Part shown: positions 24,379 to 37,039 of the stretch, in pieces
Layout: every line of letters starts with the position of its first letter
How positions within the stretch are numbered: position 1 is the first letter of the stretch
Source of the DNA: Micromussa lordhowensis
Taxonomy: Eukaryota; Cnidaria; Anthozoa; Scleractinia; Lobophylliidae
Assembly (NCBI GenBank): GCA_964020085.1
Contig: OZ026603.1
Location: 33,983,006-34,047,005 of the forward strand
Reading direction: 5' to 3'
Length of the DNA: 64,000 nt
Notes under the pieces: model-generated
What the model was told of the DNA's origin: nothing
Databases searched by the model: none
The model's input: the letters and a program-made list of their open reading frames with translations, nothing else
Position numbers and translations under genes: made by a program

Positions 24379-26060
24379 TTGCTGCAAACTGCGCGTCTTA
24401 AAGTGCCCGTGAAGCCGAGCTATGTCAAATTTGCCAAGGGGACCCCCAGCGCGCGTTTTCTGAAATTCTGCAAAGTTGGGACCAGGGGAAACTACTGCAA
24501 AAAGAAGGCCAGAAAGAACACCCTGGCGCCAATGATATCATGTCCTAACTGCAACTTCCTTGAAAAACCAACCTAGCAGAACATTTTGCTGGAAACCGCG
24601 CCTCTTAAAGTGCTCGTGAAGCCGAGCTATGTCAAATTTGCCAAGGGGACCCCCAGCGCGCGTTTTCTGAAATTCTGCAAAGTTGGGACCAGGGGAAACT
24701 ACTGCAAATAGAAGGCCAGAAAAAACACCCTGGCGCCAATGCCATCATGTCCTAACTAGGATTTCCTTGAAGTGCCAACCTAGCAGAACATTTTGCTGCA
24801 AACCGCGCCTCTTAAAGTGCCCGTGAAGCCGAGCTATGTCAAATTTGCCAAGGGGACCCCCAGCGCGCGTTTTCTGAAATTCTGCAAAGTTGGGACCAGG
24901 GGAAACTACTGCAAAAAGAAGGCCAGAAAAAACACCCTGGCGCCAATGCCATCATGTCCTAACTAGAATTTCCTTGAAGCGCCAACCTAGCAGAACATTT
25001 TGCTGCAAACCGCGCCTCTTAAAGTGCCCGTGAAGCCGAGCTATGTCAAATTTGCCAAGGGGACCCCCAGCGCGCGTTTTCTGAAATTCTGCAAAGTTGG
25101 GACCAGGGGAAACTACTGCAAATAGAAGGCCAAAAAAAACACCCTGGCGCCAATGCCATCATGTGCTAACTAAGATTTCCTTAAAGTGCCAACCTAGCAG
25201 AACATTTTGCTGCAAACCGCGCCTCTTAAAGTGCCCGTGAAGCCGAGCTATGTCAAATTTGCCAAGGGGACCCCCAGCGCGCGTTTTCTGAAATTCTGCA
25301 AAGTTGGGACCAGGGGAAACTACTGCAAAAAGAAGGCCAGAAAAAACACCCTGGCGCCAATGCCATCATGTCCTAACTACGATTTCCTTCAAGTGCCAAC
25401 CTAGCAGAACATTTTGCTGCAAACCGCGCCTCTTAAAGTGCCCGTGAAGCCGAGCTATGTCAAATTTGCCAAGGGGACCCCCAGCGCGCGTTTTCTGAAA
25501 TTCTGCAAAGTTGGGACCAGGGGAAACTACTGCAAAAAGAAGGCCAGAAAAAACACCCTGGCGCCAATGCCATCATGTCCTAACTAGAATTTCCTTAAAG
25601 TGCCAACCTAGCAGAACATTTTGCTGCAAACCGCGCCTCTTAAAGTGCCCGTGAAGCCGAGCTATGTCAAATTTGCCAAGGGGACCCCCAGCGCGCGTTT
25701 TCTGAAATTCTGCAAAGTTGGGACCAGGGGAAACTACTGCAAAAAGAAGGCCAGAAAAAACACCCTGGCGCCAATGCCATCATGTCCTAACTACGATTTC
25801 CTTAAAGTGCCTACCTAGCAGAACATTTTGCTGCAAACCGCGCCTCTTAAAGTGCCCGTGAAGCCGAGCTATGTCAAATTTGCCAAGGGGACCCCCAGCG
25901 CGCGTTTTCTGAAATTCTGCAAAGTTGGGACCAGGGGAAACTACTGCAAAAAGAAGGCCAGAAAGAACACCCTGGCGCCAATGATATCATGTCCTAACTG
26001 CAACTTCCTTGAAAAACCAACCTAGCAGAACATTTTGCTGGAAACCGCGCCTCTTAAAGT
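24379..26060 (+). repeat. GATATC subfamily block (rare linked variants)
   Basis: A pair of consecutive monomers with a strong joint signature occurs here. The first has AAACTGCGCGTCTT (24386), an AGAAAGAAC core and a box with GATATCATG, CTGCAACTTCC and TTGAAAAACC. The second has CTGGAAACCG (24589), GTGCTCGTG and AAATAGAAGG. A related pair lies 1449 bp downstream, with GATATC near 25983 and CTGGAAACC near 26038; its first monomer lacks the GCGCGTCTT change. Other members are at 21.6 and 23.3 kb (with CATTTCC instead of CATGTCC) and at 55.6, 59.1, 60.3 and 62.4 kb. The signature makes this pair a good tracer of long-range exchange. Confidence 0.8.
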
Positions 26061-26862
26061 GCTCGTGAAGCGGAGCTATGTCAAATTTGCCAAGGGGACC
26101 CTCAGCGCGCGTTTTCTGAAATTCTGCAAAGTTGGGACCAGGGGAAACTACTGCAAAAAGAAGGCCAAAAAAAACACCCTGGCGCCAATGCCATCATGTC
26201 CTAACTAGGATTTGCTTAAAGTGCCAACCTAGGAGAACATTTTGCTGCAAACCGCGCCTCTTAAAGTGCCCGTGAAGCCGAGCTATGTCAAATTTGCCAA
26301 GGGGACCCCCAGCGCGCGTTTTCTGAAATTCTGCAAAGTTGGGACCAGGGGAAACTACTGCAAAAAGAAGGCCAGAAAAAACACCCTGGCGCCAATGCCA
26401 TCATGTCCTAACTACAATTTCCTTGTAGTGCCAACCTAGCAGAACATTTTGCTGGAAACCGCGCCTCTTAAAGTGCCCGTGAAGCCGAGCTATGTCAAAT
26501 TTGCCAAGGGGACCCCCAGCGCGCGTTTTCTGAAATTCTGCAAAGTTGGGACCAGGGGAAACTACTGCAAATAGAAGGCCAGAAAAAACACCCTGGCGCC
26601 AATGCCATCATGTCCTAACTAACATTTCTTTGAAGTGCCAACCTAGCAGAACATTTTGCTGCAAACCGCGCCTCTTAAAGTGTTCGTGAAGCCGAGCTAT
26701 GTCAAATTTGCCAAGGGGACCCCCAGCGCGCGTTTTCTGAAATTCTGCAAAGTTGGGACCAGGGGAAACTACTGCAAAAAGAAGGCCAGAAAAAACACCC
26801 TGGCGCGAATGCCATCATGTCCTAACTAGAATTTCCTTAAAGTGTTAACCTAGCAGAACATT

Positions 26863-27067
26863 TTGCTGCAAACCGCGCCTCTTAAAGTGCCCGTGAAGCC
26901 GAGCTATGTCAAATTTGCCAAGGGGACCCCCAGCGCGTTTTCTGAAATTCTGCAAAGTTGGGACCAGGGGAAACTACTGCAAAAAGAAGGCCAAAAAAAA
27001 CACCCTGGCGCCAATGCCATCATGTCTTAACTAAGAATTCCTTGAAGTGCCAACCTAGCAGAACATT
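26863..27067 (+). repeat. Length-variant monomer, 205 bp (-2 in CG run)
   Basis: At 26931-26940 the run reads CAGCGCGTTT instead of CAGCGCGCGTTT, a loss of one CG dinucleotide. It is the only dinucleotide-length change I found among the CGCGCG runs and fits replication slippage. Confidence 0.9.
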
Positions 27068-27239
27068 TTGCTGCAAACCGCGCCTCTTAAAGTGCCCGTG
27101 AAGCCGAGCTATGTCAAATTTGCCAAGGGGACCCCCAGCGTGCGTTTTCTGAAATTCTGCATAGTTGGGACCAGGGGAAACTACTGCAAAAAGAAGGCCA
27201 GAAAAAACACCCTGGCGCCAATGCAATCATGTCCTAACT

Positions 27240-29722
27240 AATATTTCCTTAAAGTGCCAACCTAGCAAAACATTTTGCTGCAAACCGCGCCTCTTGAAAT
27301 GCCCGTAAAGCCGAGCTATGTCAAATTTGCCAAGGGGACCCCCAGCGCGCGTTTTCTGAAATTCTGCAAAGTTGGGACCAGGGGAAACTACTGCAAAAAA
27401 AAGGCCAGAAAAAACACCCTGGCGCCAATGATATCCTGTCCTAACTACAACTTCCTTGAAGTGCCAACCTAGCAGAACATTTTGCTGCAAACCGCGCCTC
27501 TTAAAGTGCCCGTGAAGGCGAGCTATGTCAAATTTGCCAAGGGGACCCCCAGCGCGCGTTTTCTGAAATTCTGCAAAGTTGGGACCAGGGGAAACTACTG
27601 CAAATAGAAGGCCAGAAAAAACACCCTGGCGCCAATGCCATCATGTCCTAACTAAAATTTCCTTAAAGTGCCAACCTAGCAGAACATTTTGCTGCAAACC
27701 GCGCCTCTTAAAGTGCCCGTGAAGCCGAGCTATGTCAAATTTGCCAAGGGGACCCCCAGCGCGCGTTTTCTGAAATTCTGCAAAGTTGGGACCAGGGAAA
27801 ACTACTGCAAAAAGAAGGCCAGAAAAAACACCCTGGCGCCAATGCCATCATGTCCTAACTAGGATTTCCTTGAAGTGCTAACCTAGCAGAACATTTTGCT
27901 GCAAACCGCGCCTCTTAAAGTGCCCGTGAAGCCGAGCTATGTCAAATTTGCCAAGGGGACCCCCAGCGCGCGTTTTCTGAAATTCTGCAAAGTTGGGACC
28001 AGGGGAAACTACTGCAAAAAGAAGGCCAGAAAAAACACCCTGGCGCCAATGCCATCATGTCTTAACTACGATTTCCTTGAAGTGCCAACCTAGCAAAAAA
28101 TTTTGCTGCAAACCGCGCCTCTTAAAGTGCCCGTGAAGCCGAGCTATGTCAAATTTGCCAAGGGGACCCCCAGCGCGCGTTTTCTGAAATTCTGCAAAGT
28201 TGGGACCAGGGGAAACTACTGCAAAAAGAAGGCCAGAAAAAACACCCTGGCGCCAACGCCATAATATCCTAACTAAAATTTCCTATAAGTGCCAACCTAG
28301 CAGAACATTTTGCTGCAAACCGCGCCTCTTAAAGTGCCCGTGAAGCCGAGCTATGCCAAATTTGCCAAGGGGACCCCCAGCGCGCGATTTCTGAAATTCT
28401 ACAAAGTTGGGACCAGGGGAAACTACTGCAAATAGAAGGCCAGAAAAAATACCCTGGCGCCAATGCTATCATGTCCTAACTAGGATTTCCTTCAAGTGCC
28501 AACCTAGCAAAACATTTTGCTGCAAACCGCGCCTCTTAAAGTGCCCGTGAAGCCGAGCTATGTCAAATTTGCCAAGGGGACCCCCAGCGCGCGTTTTCTG
28601 AAATTCTGCAAAGTTGGGACCAGGGGAAACTACTGCAAAAAGAAGGCCAGAAAAAACACCCTGGCGCCAATGATATCCTGTCCTAACTACAACTTCCTTG
28701 AAGTGCCAACCTAGCAGAACATTTTGCTGCAAACCGCGCCTCTTAAAGTGCCCGTGAAGGCGAGCTATGTCAAATTTGCCAAGGGGACCCCCAGCGCGCG
28801 TTTTCTGAAATTCTGCAAAGTTGGGACCAGGGGAAACTACTGCAAATAGAAGGCCAGAAAAAACACCCTGGCGCCAATGCCATCATGTCCTAACTAAAAT
28901 TTCCTTAAAGTGCCAACCTAGCAGAACATTTTGCTGCAAACCGCGCCTCTTAAAGTGCCCGTGAAGCCGAGCTATGTCAAATTTGCCAAGGGGACCCCCA
29001 GCGCGCGTTTTCTGAAATTCTGCAAAGTTGGGACCAGGGAAAACTACTGCAAAAAGAAGGCCAGAAAAAACACCCTGGCGCCAATGCCATCATGTCCTAA
29101 CTAGGATTTCCTTGAAGTGCCAACCTAGCAGAACATTTTGCTGCAAACCGCGCCTCTTAAAGTGCCCGTGAAGCCGAGCTATGTCAAATTTGCCAAGGGG
29201 ACCCCCAGCGCGCGTTTTCTGAAATTCTGCAAAGTTGGGACCAGGGGAAACTACTGCAAAAAGAAGGCCAGAAAAAACACCCTGGCGCCAATGCCATCAT
29301 GTCTTAACTACGATTTCCTTGAAGTGCCAACCTAGCAAAACATTTTGCTGCAAACCGCGCCTCTTAAAGTGCCCGTGAAGCCGAGCTATGTCAAATTTGC
29401 CAAGGGGACCCCCAGCGCGCGTTTTCTGAAATTCTGCAAAGTTCGGACCAGGGGAAACTACTGCAAAAAGAAGGCCAGAAAAAACACCCTGGCGCCAACG
29501 CCATAATGTCCTAACTAAAATTTCCTTTAAGTGCCAACCTAGCAGAACATTTTGCTGCAAACCGCGCCTCTTAAAGTGCCCGTGAAGCCGAGCTATGCCA
29601 AATTTGCCAAGGGGACCCCCAGCGCGCGATTTCTGAAATTCTACAAAGTTGGGACCAGGGGAAACTACTGCAAATAGAAGGCCAGAAAAAACACCCTGGC
29701 GCCAATGCCATCATGTCCTAAC
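27240..29722 (+). repeat. Higher-order repeat, 6-mer (1242 bp), two copies
   Basis: Six monomers at about 27240-28481 repeat at 28482-29722. Shared markers at 1242-bp spacing: GATATCCTG with CTACAACTTCC (near 27430 and 28672), GTGAAGGCGAGC (near 27513 and 28755), ACCAGGGAAAAC (near 27791 and 29033), a CATGTCTTAACTACG box, CAACGCCATAAT (near 28255 and 29497), CTATGCCAAATT (28351 and 29593), GCGCGATTTCTG and TTCTACAAAG. Differences include CTTGAAATGCCCGTAAAG only near 27294 and GTTCGGACC only near 29443. The copies are therefore less similar than those at 5-8 kb. Confidence 0.83.
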
Positions 29723-32700
29723 TTAGATTTCCTTCAAGTGCCAACCTAGCAAAACATTTTGCTGCAAACCGCGCCTCTTAAAGTGCCCGTGAAGCCGAGC
29801 TATGTCAAATTTGCCAAGGGGACCCCCAGCGCGCGTTTTCTGAAATTCTGCAAAGTTGGGACCAGGGGAAACTACTGCAAAAAGAAGGCCACAAAAAACA
29901 CCCTGGCGCCAATGCCATCATGTTCTAACTAGGATTTCCTTCAAGTGCCAACCTAGCAGAACTTTTTGCTGCAAACCGCGCCTCTTAAAGTGCCCGTGAA
30001 GCCGAGCTATGTCAAATTTGCCAAGGGGACCCCCAGCGCGCGTTTTCTGAAATTCTGCAAAGTTGGGACCAGGGGAAACTACTGCAAAAAGATGGCCAAA
30101 AAAAACACCCTGGCGCCAATGCCATCATGTCCTAACTAAGAATTCCTTGAAGTGCCAACCTAGCAGAACATTTTGCTGCAAACCGCGCCTCTTAAAGTGC
30201 CCGTGAAGCCGAGCTATGTCAAATTTGCCAAGGGGACCCCCAGCGCGCGTTTTCTGAAATTCTGCAAAGTTGGGACCAGGGGAAACTACTGCAAAAAGAA
30301 GGCCACAAAAAACACCCTGGCGCCAATGCCATCATGTCCTAACTAGGATTTCCTTGAAGTCCCAACCTAGCAGAACATTTTGCTGCAAACCGCGCCTCTT
30401 AAAGTGCCCGTGAAGCCGAGCTATGTCAAATTTGCCAAGCGGACCCCCAGCGCGCGTTTTCTGAAATTCTGCAAAGTTGGGACCAGGAGAAACTACTGCA
30501 AAAAGAAGGCCAGAAAAAACACCCTGGCGCCAATGCCATCATGTCCTAACTAGGATTTCCTAGAAGTGCCAACCTAGCAGAACATTTTGCTGCAAACCGC
30601 GCCTCTTAAAGTGCCCGTGAAGCCGAGCTATGTCAAATTTGCCAAGGGGACCCCCAGCGCGCGTTTTCTGAAATTCTGCAAAGTTGGGACCAGGGGAAAC
30701 TACTGCAAAAAGAAGGCCAGAAAAAACACCCTGGCGCCAATGCCATCATGTCCTAACTAAAATTTCCTTAAAGTGCCTACCTAGCAAAACATTTTGCTGC
30801 AAACCGCGCCTCTTAAAGTGCCCGTGAAGCCGAGCTATGTCAAATTTGCCAAGGGGACCCCCAGCGCGTGTTTTCTGAAATTCTGCAAAGTTGGGACCAG
30901 GGGAAACTACTGCAAAAAGAAGGCCAGAAAAAACACCCTGGCGCCAATGCCATCATGTCCTAACTAAAATTTCCTTAAAGTGCCAACCTAGCAGAACATT
31001 TTGCTGCAAACCGCGCCTCTTAAAGTGCCCGTGAAGCCGAGCTATGTCAAATTTGCCAAGGGGACCCCCAGCGCGTGTTTTCTGAAATTCTGCAAATTTG
31101 GGACCAGGGTAAACTACTGCAAAAAGAAGGCCAGAAAAAACACCCTGGCGCCAATGCCATCATGTCCTAACTACAATTTCCTTGAAGTGCCAACCTAGCA
31201 GAACATTTTGCTGCAAACCGCGCCTCTGAAAGTGCCCGTGAAGCCGAGCTATGTCAAATTTGCCAAGGGGACCCCCAGCGCGCGTTTTCTGAAATTCTGC
31301 AAAGTTGGGACCAGGGGAAACTACTGCAAAAAGAAGGCCAGAAAAAACACCCTGGCGCCAATGCCATAATGTCCTAACTAAAATTTCCTTTAAGTGCCAA
31401 CCTAGCAGAACATTTTGCTGCAAACCGCGCCTCTTAAAGTGCCCGTGAAGCCGAGCTATGTCAAATTTGCCAAGGGGACCCCCAGCGCGCGATTTCTGAA
31501 ATTCTGCAAAGTTGGGACCAGGGGAAACTACTGCAAATAGAAGGCCAGAAAAAACACCCTGGCGCCAATGCCATCATGTTTTAACTAAAATTTCCTTGAA
31601 GTGCCAACCTTGCAGAACATTTTGCTGCAAACCGCACCTCTTAAAATGCCCGTGAAGCCGAGCTATGTCAAATTTGCCAAGGGGACCCCCAGCGCGCGTT
31701 TTCTGAAATTCTGCAAAGTTGGGACCAGGGGAAACTACTGCAAAAAGAAAGCCAGAAAAAACACCCTGGCGCCAATGCCATCATGTCCTAACTAAAATTT
31801 CCTTAAAGTGCCAACCTAGCAGAACATTTTGCTGCAAACCGCGCCTCTTAAAGTGCCCGTGAAGCCGAGCTATGTCAAATTTGCCAAGGGGACCCCCAGC
31901 GCGCGTTTTCTGAAATTCTGCAAAGTTGGGACCAGGGGAAACTACTGCAAACAGAAGGCCAGAAAAAACACCCTGGCGCCAATGCCATCATGTCCTAACT
32001 AGGATTTCCTTAAAGTGCCAACCTAGCAGAACATTTTGCTGCAAACCGCGCCTCTTAAAGTGCCCGTGAAGCCGAGCTATGTCAAATTTGCCAAGGGGAC
32101 CCCCAGCCCGCGTTTTCTGAAATTCTGCAAAGTTGGGACCAGGGTAAACTACTGCAAAAAGAAGGCCAGAAAAAACACCCTGGCACCAATGCCATCATGT
32201 CCTAACTAAGATTTCCTTGAAGTGCCAACCTAGCAGAACATTTTGCTGCAAACCGCGCCTCTTAAAGTGCCCGTGAAGCCGAGCTATGTCAAATTTGCCA
32301 AGGGGACCCCCAGCGCGCGTTTTCTGAAATTCTGCAAAGTTGGGACCAGGGGAAACTACTGCAAAAAGAAGGCCAGAAAAAACACCCTGGCGCCAATGCC
32401 ATCATGTCCTAACTAGGATTTCCTTGAAGTCCTAACCTAGCAGAACATTTTGCTGCAAACCGCGCCTCTTAAAGTGCCCGTGAAGCCGAGCTATGTCAAA
32501 TTTGCCAAGGGGACCCCCAGCGCGCGTTTTCTGAAATTCTGCAAAGTTGGGACCAGGGGAAACTACTGCAAAAAGAAGGCCAGAAAAAACACCCTGGCGC
32601 CAATGCCATCATGTCCTAACTAGCATTTCCTTGAAATGCCAACCTAGCAGAACATTTTGCTGCAAACCGCGCCTCTTAAAATGCCCGTGAAGCCGAGCTA

Positions 32701-33277
32701 TGTCAAATTTGCCAAGGGGACCCCCAGCGCGCGTTTTCTGAAATTCTGCAAAGTTGGGACCAGGGGAAACTACTGCAAAAAGAAGGCCAGAAAAAACACC
32801 CTGGCGCCAATGCCATCATGTCCTAACTAAAATTTCCTTAAAGTGCCAACCTAGCAGAACATTTTGCTGCAAACCGCGCCTCTTAAAGTGCCCGTGAAGC
32901 CGAGCTATGTCAAATTTGCCAAGGGGACCCCCAGCGCGCGTTTTCTGAAATTCTGCAAAGTTGGGACCAGGGGAAACTACTGCAAACAGAAGGCCAGAAA
33001 AAACACCCTGGCGCCAATGCCATCATGTCCTAACTAAGATTTCCTTCAAGTGCCAACCTAGCAGAACATTTTGCTGCAAACCGCGCCTCTTAAAGTGCCC
33101 GTGAAGCCGAGCTATGTCAAATTTGCCAAGGGGACCCCCAGCGCGTGTTTTCTGAAATTCTGCAAAGTTGGGACCAGGGTAAACTACTGCAAAAAGAAGG
33201 CCAGAAAAAACACCCTGGCACCAATGCCATCATGTCCTAACTACAATTTCCTTGAAGTGCCAACCTAGCAGAACATT

Positions 33278-35761
33278 TTGCTGCAAACCGCGCCTCTTAA
33301 AGTGCCCGTGAAGCCGAGCTATGTCAAATTTGCCAAGGGGACCCCCAGCGCGCGTTTTCTGAAGTTCTGCAAAGTTGGGACCAGGGGAAACTACTGCAAA
33401 AAGAAGGCCAGAAAAAACACCCTGGCGCCAATGTCATCATGTCCTAACTAGGATTTCCTTCAAGTGCCAACCTAGCAGAACATTTTGCTGCAAACCGCGC
33501 CTCTTAAAGTGCCCGTGAAGCCGAGCTATGTCAAATTTGCCAAGGGGACCCCCAGCGCGCGTTTTCTGAAATTCTGCAAAGTTGGGACCAGGGGAAACTA
33601 CTGCAAACAGAAGGCCAGAAAAAACACCCTGGCGCCAATGCCATCATGTCCTAACTAAGATTTCCTTCAAGTGCCAACCTAGCAGAACATTTTGCTGCAA
33701 ACCGCGCCTCTTAAAGTGCCCGTGAAGCCGAGCTATGTCAAATTTGCCAAGGGGACCCCCAGCGCGCGTTTTCTGAAATTCTGCAAAGTTGGGACCAGGG
33801 GAAACTACTGCAAAAAGAAGGCCAGAAAAAACACCCTGGCGCCAATGCCATCATGTCCTAACTAAAATTTCCTTAAAGTGCCTACCTAGCAGAACATTTT
33901 GCTGCAAACCGCGCCTCTTAAAGTGCCCGTGAAGCCGAGCTATGTCAAATTTGCCAAGGGGACCCCCAGCGCGTGTTTTCTGAAATTCTGCAAAGTTGGG
34001 ACCAGGGTAAACTACTGCAAAAAGAAGGCCAGAAAAAACACCCTGGCGCCAATGCCATCATGTCCTAACTACAATTTCCTTGAAGTTGCAACCTAGTAGA
34101 ACATTTTGCTGCAAACCGCGCCTCTTAAAGTGCCCGTGAAGCCGAGCTATGTCAAATTTGCCAAGGGGACCCCCAGCGCGCGTTTTCTGAAGTTCTGCAA
34201 AGTTGGGACCAGGGGAAACTACTGCAAACAGAAGGCCAGAAAAAACACCCTGGCGCCAATGCCATCATGTCCTAACTAGGATTTCCTTCAAGTGCCAACC
34301 TAGCAGAACATTTTGCTGCAAACCGCGCCTCTTAAAGTGCCCGTGAAGCCGAGCTATGTCAAATTTGCCAAGGGGACCCCCAGCGCGCGTTTTCTGAAAT
34401 TCTGCAAAGTTGGGACCAGGGGAAACTACTGCAAAAAGAAGGCCAGAAAAAACACCCTGGCACCAATGCCATCATGTCCTAACTACAATTTCCTTGAAGT
34501 GCCAACCTAGCAGAACATTTTGCTGCAAACCGCGCCTCTTAAAGTGCCCGTGAAGCCGAGCTATGTCAAATTTGCCAAGGGGACCCCCAGCGCGCGTTTT
34601 CTGAAGTTCTGCAAAGTTGGGACCAGGGGAAACTACTGCAAAAAGAAGGCCAGAAAAAACACCCTGGCGCCAATGTCATCATGTCCTAACTAGGATTTCC
34701 TTCAAGTGCCAACCTAGCAGAACATTTTGCTGCAAACCGCGCCTCTTAAAGTGCCCGTGAAGCCGAGCTATGTCAAATTTGCCAAGGGGACCCCCAGCGC
34801 GCGTTTTCTGAAATTCTGCAAAGTTGGGACCAGGGGAAACTACTGCAAACAGAAGGCCAGAAAAAACACCCTGGCGCCAATGCCATCATGTCCTAACTAA
34901 GATTTCCTTCAAGTGCCAACCTAGCAGAACATTTTGCTGCAAACCGCGCCTCTTAAAGTGCCCGTGAAGCCGAGCTATGTCAAATTTGCCAAGGGGACCC
35001 CCAGCGCGCGTTTTCTGAAATTCTGCAAAGTTGGGACCAGGGGAAACTACTGCAAAAAGAAGGCCAGAAAAAACACCCTGGCGCCAATGCCATCATGTCC
35101 TAACTAAAATTTCCTTAAAGTGCCTACCTAGCAGAACATTTTGCTGCAAACCGCGCCTCTTAAAGTGCCCGTGAAGCCGAGCTATGTCAAATTTGCCAAG
35201 GGGACCCCCAGCGCGTGTTTTCTGAAATTCTGCAAAGTTGGGACCAGGGTAAACTACTGCAAAAAGAAGGCCAGAAAAAACACCCTGGCGCCAATGCCAT
35301 CATGTCCTAACTACAATTTCCTTGAAGTTGCAACCTAGTAGAACATTTTGCTGCAAACCGCGCCTCTTAAAGTGCCCGTGAAGCCGAGCTATGTCAAATT
35401 TGCCAAGGGGACCCCCAGCGCGCGTTTTCTGAAGTTCTGCAAAGTTGGGACCAGGGGAAACTACTGCAAACAGAAGGCCAGAAAAAACACCCTGGCGCCA
35501 ATGCCATCATGTCCTAACTAGGATTTCCTTCAAGTGCCAACCTAGCAGAACATTTTGCTGCAAACCGCGCCTCTTAAAGTGCCCGTGAAGCCGAGCTATG
35601 TCAAATTTGCCAAGGGGACCCCCAGCGCGCGTTTTCTGAAATTCTGCAAAGTTGGGACCAGGGGAAACTACTGCAAAAAGAAGGCCAGAAAAAACACCCT
35701 GGCGCCAATGCCATCATGTCTTAACTACGATTTCCTTCAAGTGCCAACCTAGCAAAACATT
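33278..35761 (+). repeat. Higher-order repeat, 6-mer (1242 bp), two copies
   Basis: Monomers at 33278-34519 repeat at 34520-35761. Markers at 1242-bp spacing: GAAGTTCTGC with AATGTCATCATG (near 33433 and 34675), AAACAGAAGG (near 33604 and 34846), GTGCCTACC (near 33878 and 35120), GCGTGTTTTC with GGGTAAAC (near 33971 and 35213), and GAAGTTGCAACCTAGTAG (near 34083 and 35325). The linked rare changes TTGCAACC and CCTAGTAG in one box make the relationship certain. The last monomer of the second copy turns into a different box (CTTAACTACG), which marks the right boundary. Confidence 0.83.
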
Positions 35762-36796
35762 TTGCTGCAAACCGCGCCTCTTAAAGTGCCCGTGAAGCCG
35801 AGCTATGTCAAATTTGCCAAGGGGACCCCCAGCGCGCGTTTTCTGAAATTCTGCAAAGTTGGGACCAGGGGAAACTACTGCAAAAAGAAGGCCAGAAAAA
35901 AAACCCTGGCGCCAATGCCATAATGTCCTAACTAAAATTTCCTTTAAGTGCCAACCTAGCAGAACATTTTCCTGCAAACCGCGCCTCTTAAAGTGCCCGT
36001 GAAGCCGAGCTATGTCAAATTTGCCAAGGGGACCCCCAGCGCGCGATTTCTGAAATTCTGCAAAGTTGGGACCAGGGGAAACTACTGCAAATAGAAGGCC
36101 AGAAAAAACACCCTGGCGCCAATGCCATCATGTCTTAACTAAAATTTCCTTAAAGTGCCAACCTTGCAGAACATTTTGCTGCAAACCGCGCCTCTTAAAG
36201 TGCCCGTGAAGCCGAGCTATGTCAAATTTGCCAAGGGGACCCCCAGCCCGCGTTTTCTGAAATTCTGCAAAGTTGGGACCAGGGGAAACTACTGCAAATA
36301 GATGGCCAGAAAAAACACCCTGCCGCCAATGTCATCATGTCCTTACTAGGATTTCCTTAAAGTGCCAACCTAGCAGAACATTTTGCTGCAAACCGCGCCT
36401 CTTAAAGTGCCCGTGAAGCCGAGCTATGTCAAATTTGCCAAGGGGACCCCCAGCGCGCGTTTTCTGAAATTCTGCAAAGTTGGGACCAGGGGAAACTACT
36501 GCAAAAAGAAGGCCACAAAAAACACCCTGGCGCCAATGCCATCATGTCCTAACTAGGATTTCCTTGAAGTCCCAACCTAGCAGAACATTTTGCTGCAAAC
36601 CGCGCCTCTTAAAGTGCCCGTGAAGCCGAGCTATGTCAAATTTGCCAAGGGGACCCCCAGCGCGCGTTTTCTGAAATTCTGCAAAGTTGGGACCAGGGGA
36701 AACTACTGCAAAAAGAAGGCCAGAAAAAACACCCTGGCGCCAATGCCATCATGTCCTAACTAGAATTTGCTTGAAGTGCCAACCTAGCAGAACATT

Positions 36797-37002
36797 TTGC
36801 TGCAAACCGCGCCTCTTAAAATGCCCGTGAAGCCGAGCTATGTCAAATTTGCCAAGGGGACCCCCAGCGCGCGTTTTCTGAAATTCTGCAAAGTTGGGAC
36901 CAGGGGAAACTACTGCAAAAAGAAGGCCAGAAAAAAACCCTGGCGCCAATGCCATCATGTCCTAACTAAAATTTCCTTAAAGTGCCAACCTAGCAGAACA
37001 TT
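36797..37002 (+). repeat. Length-variant monomer, 206 bp (-1 near A tract)
   Basis: The core reads CCAGAAAAAAACCCTGG (from 36927) instead of CCAGAAAAAACACCCTGG. The box before it is CTAGAATTTGCTTGAAG. The same deletion occurs at 39073-39278 in a matching context, so the two monomers are probably duplicates. Confidence 0.88.
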
Positions 37003-37039
37003 TTGCTGCAAACCGCGCCTCTTAAAGTGCCCGTGAAGC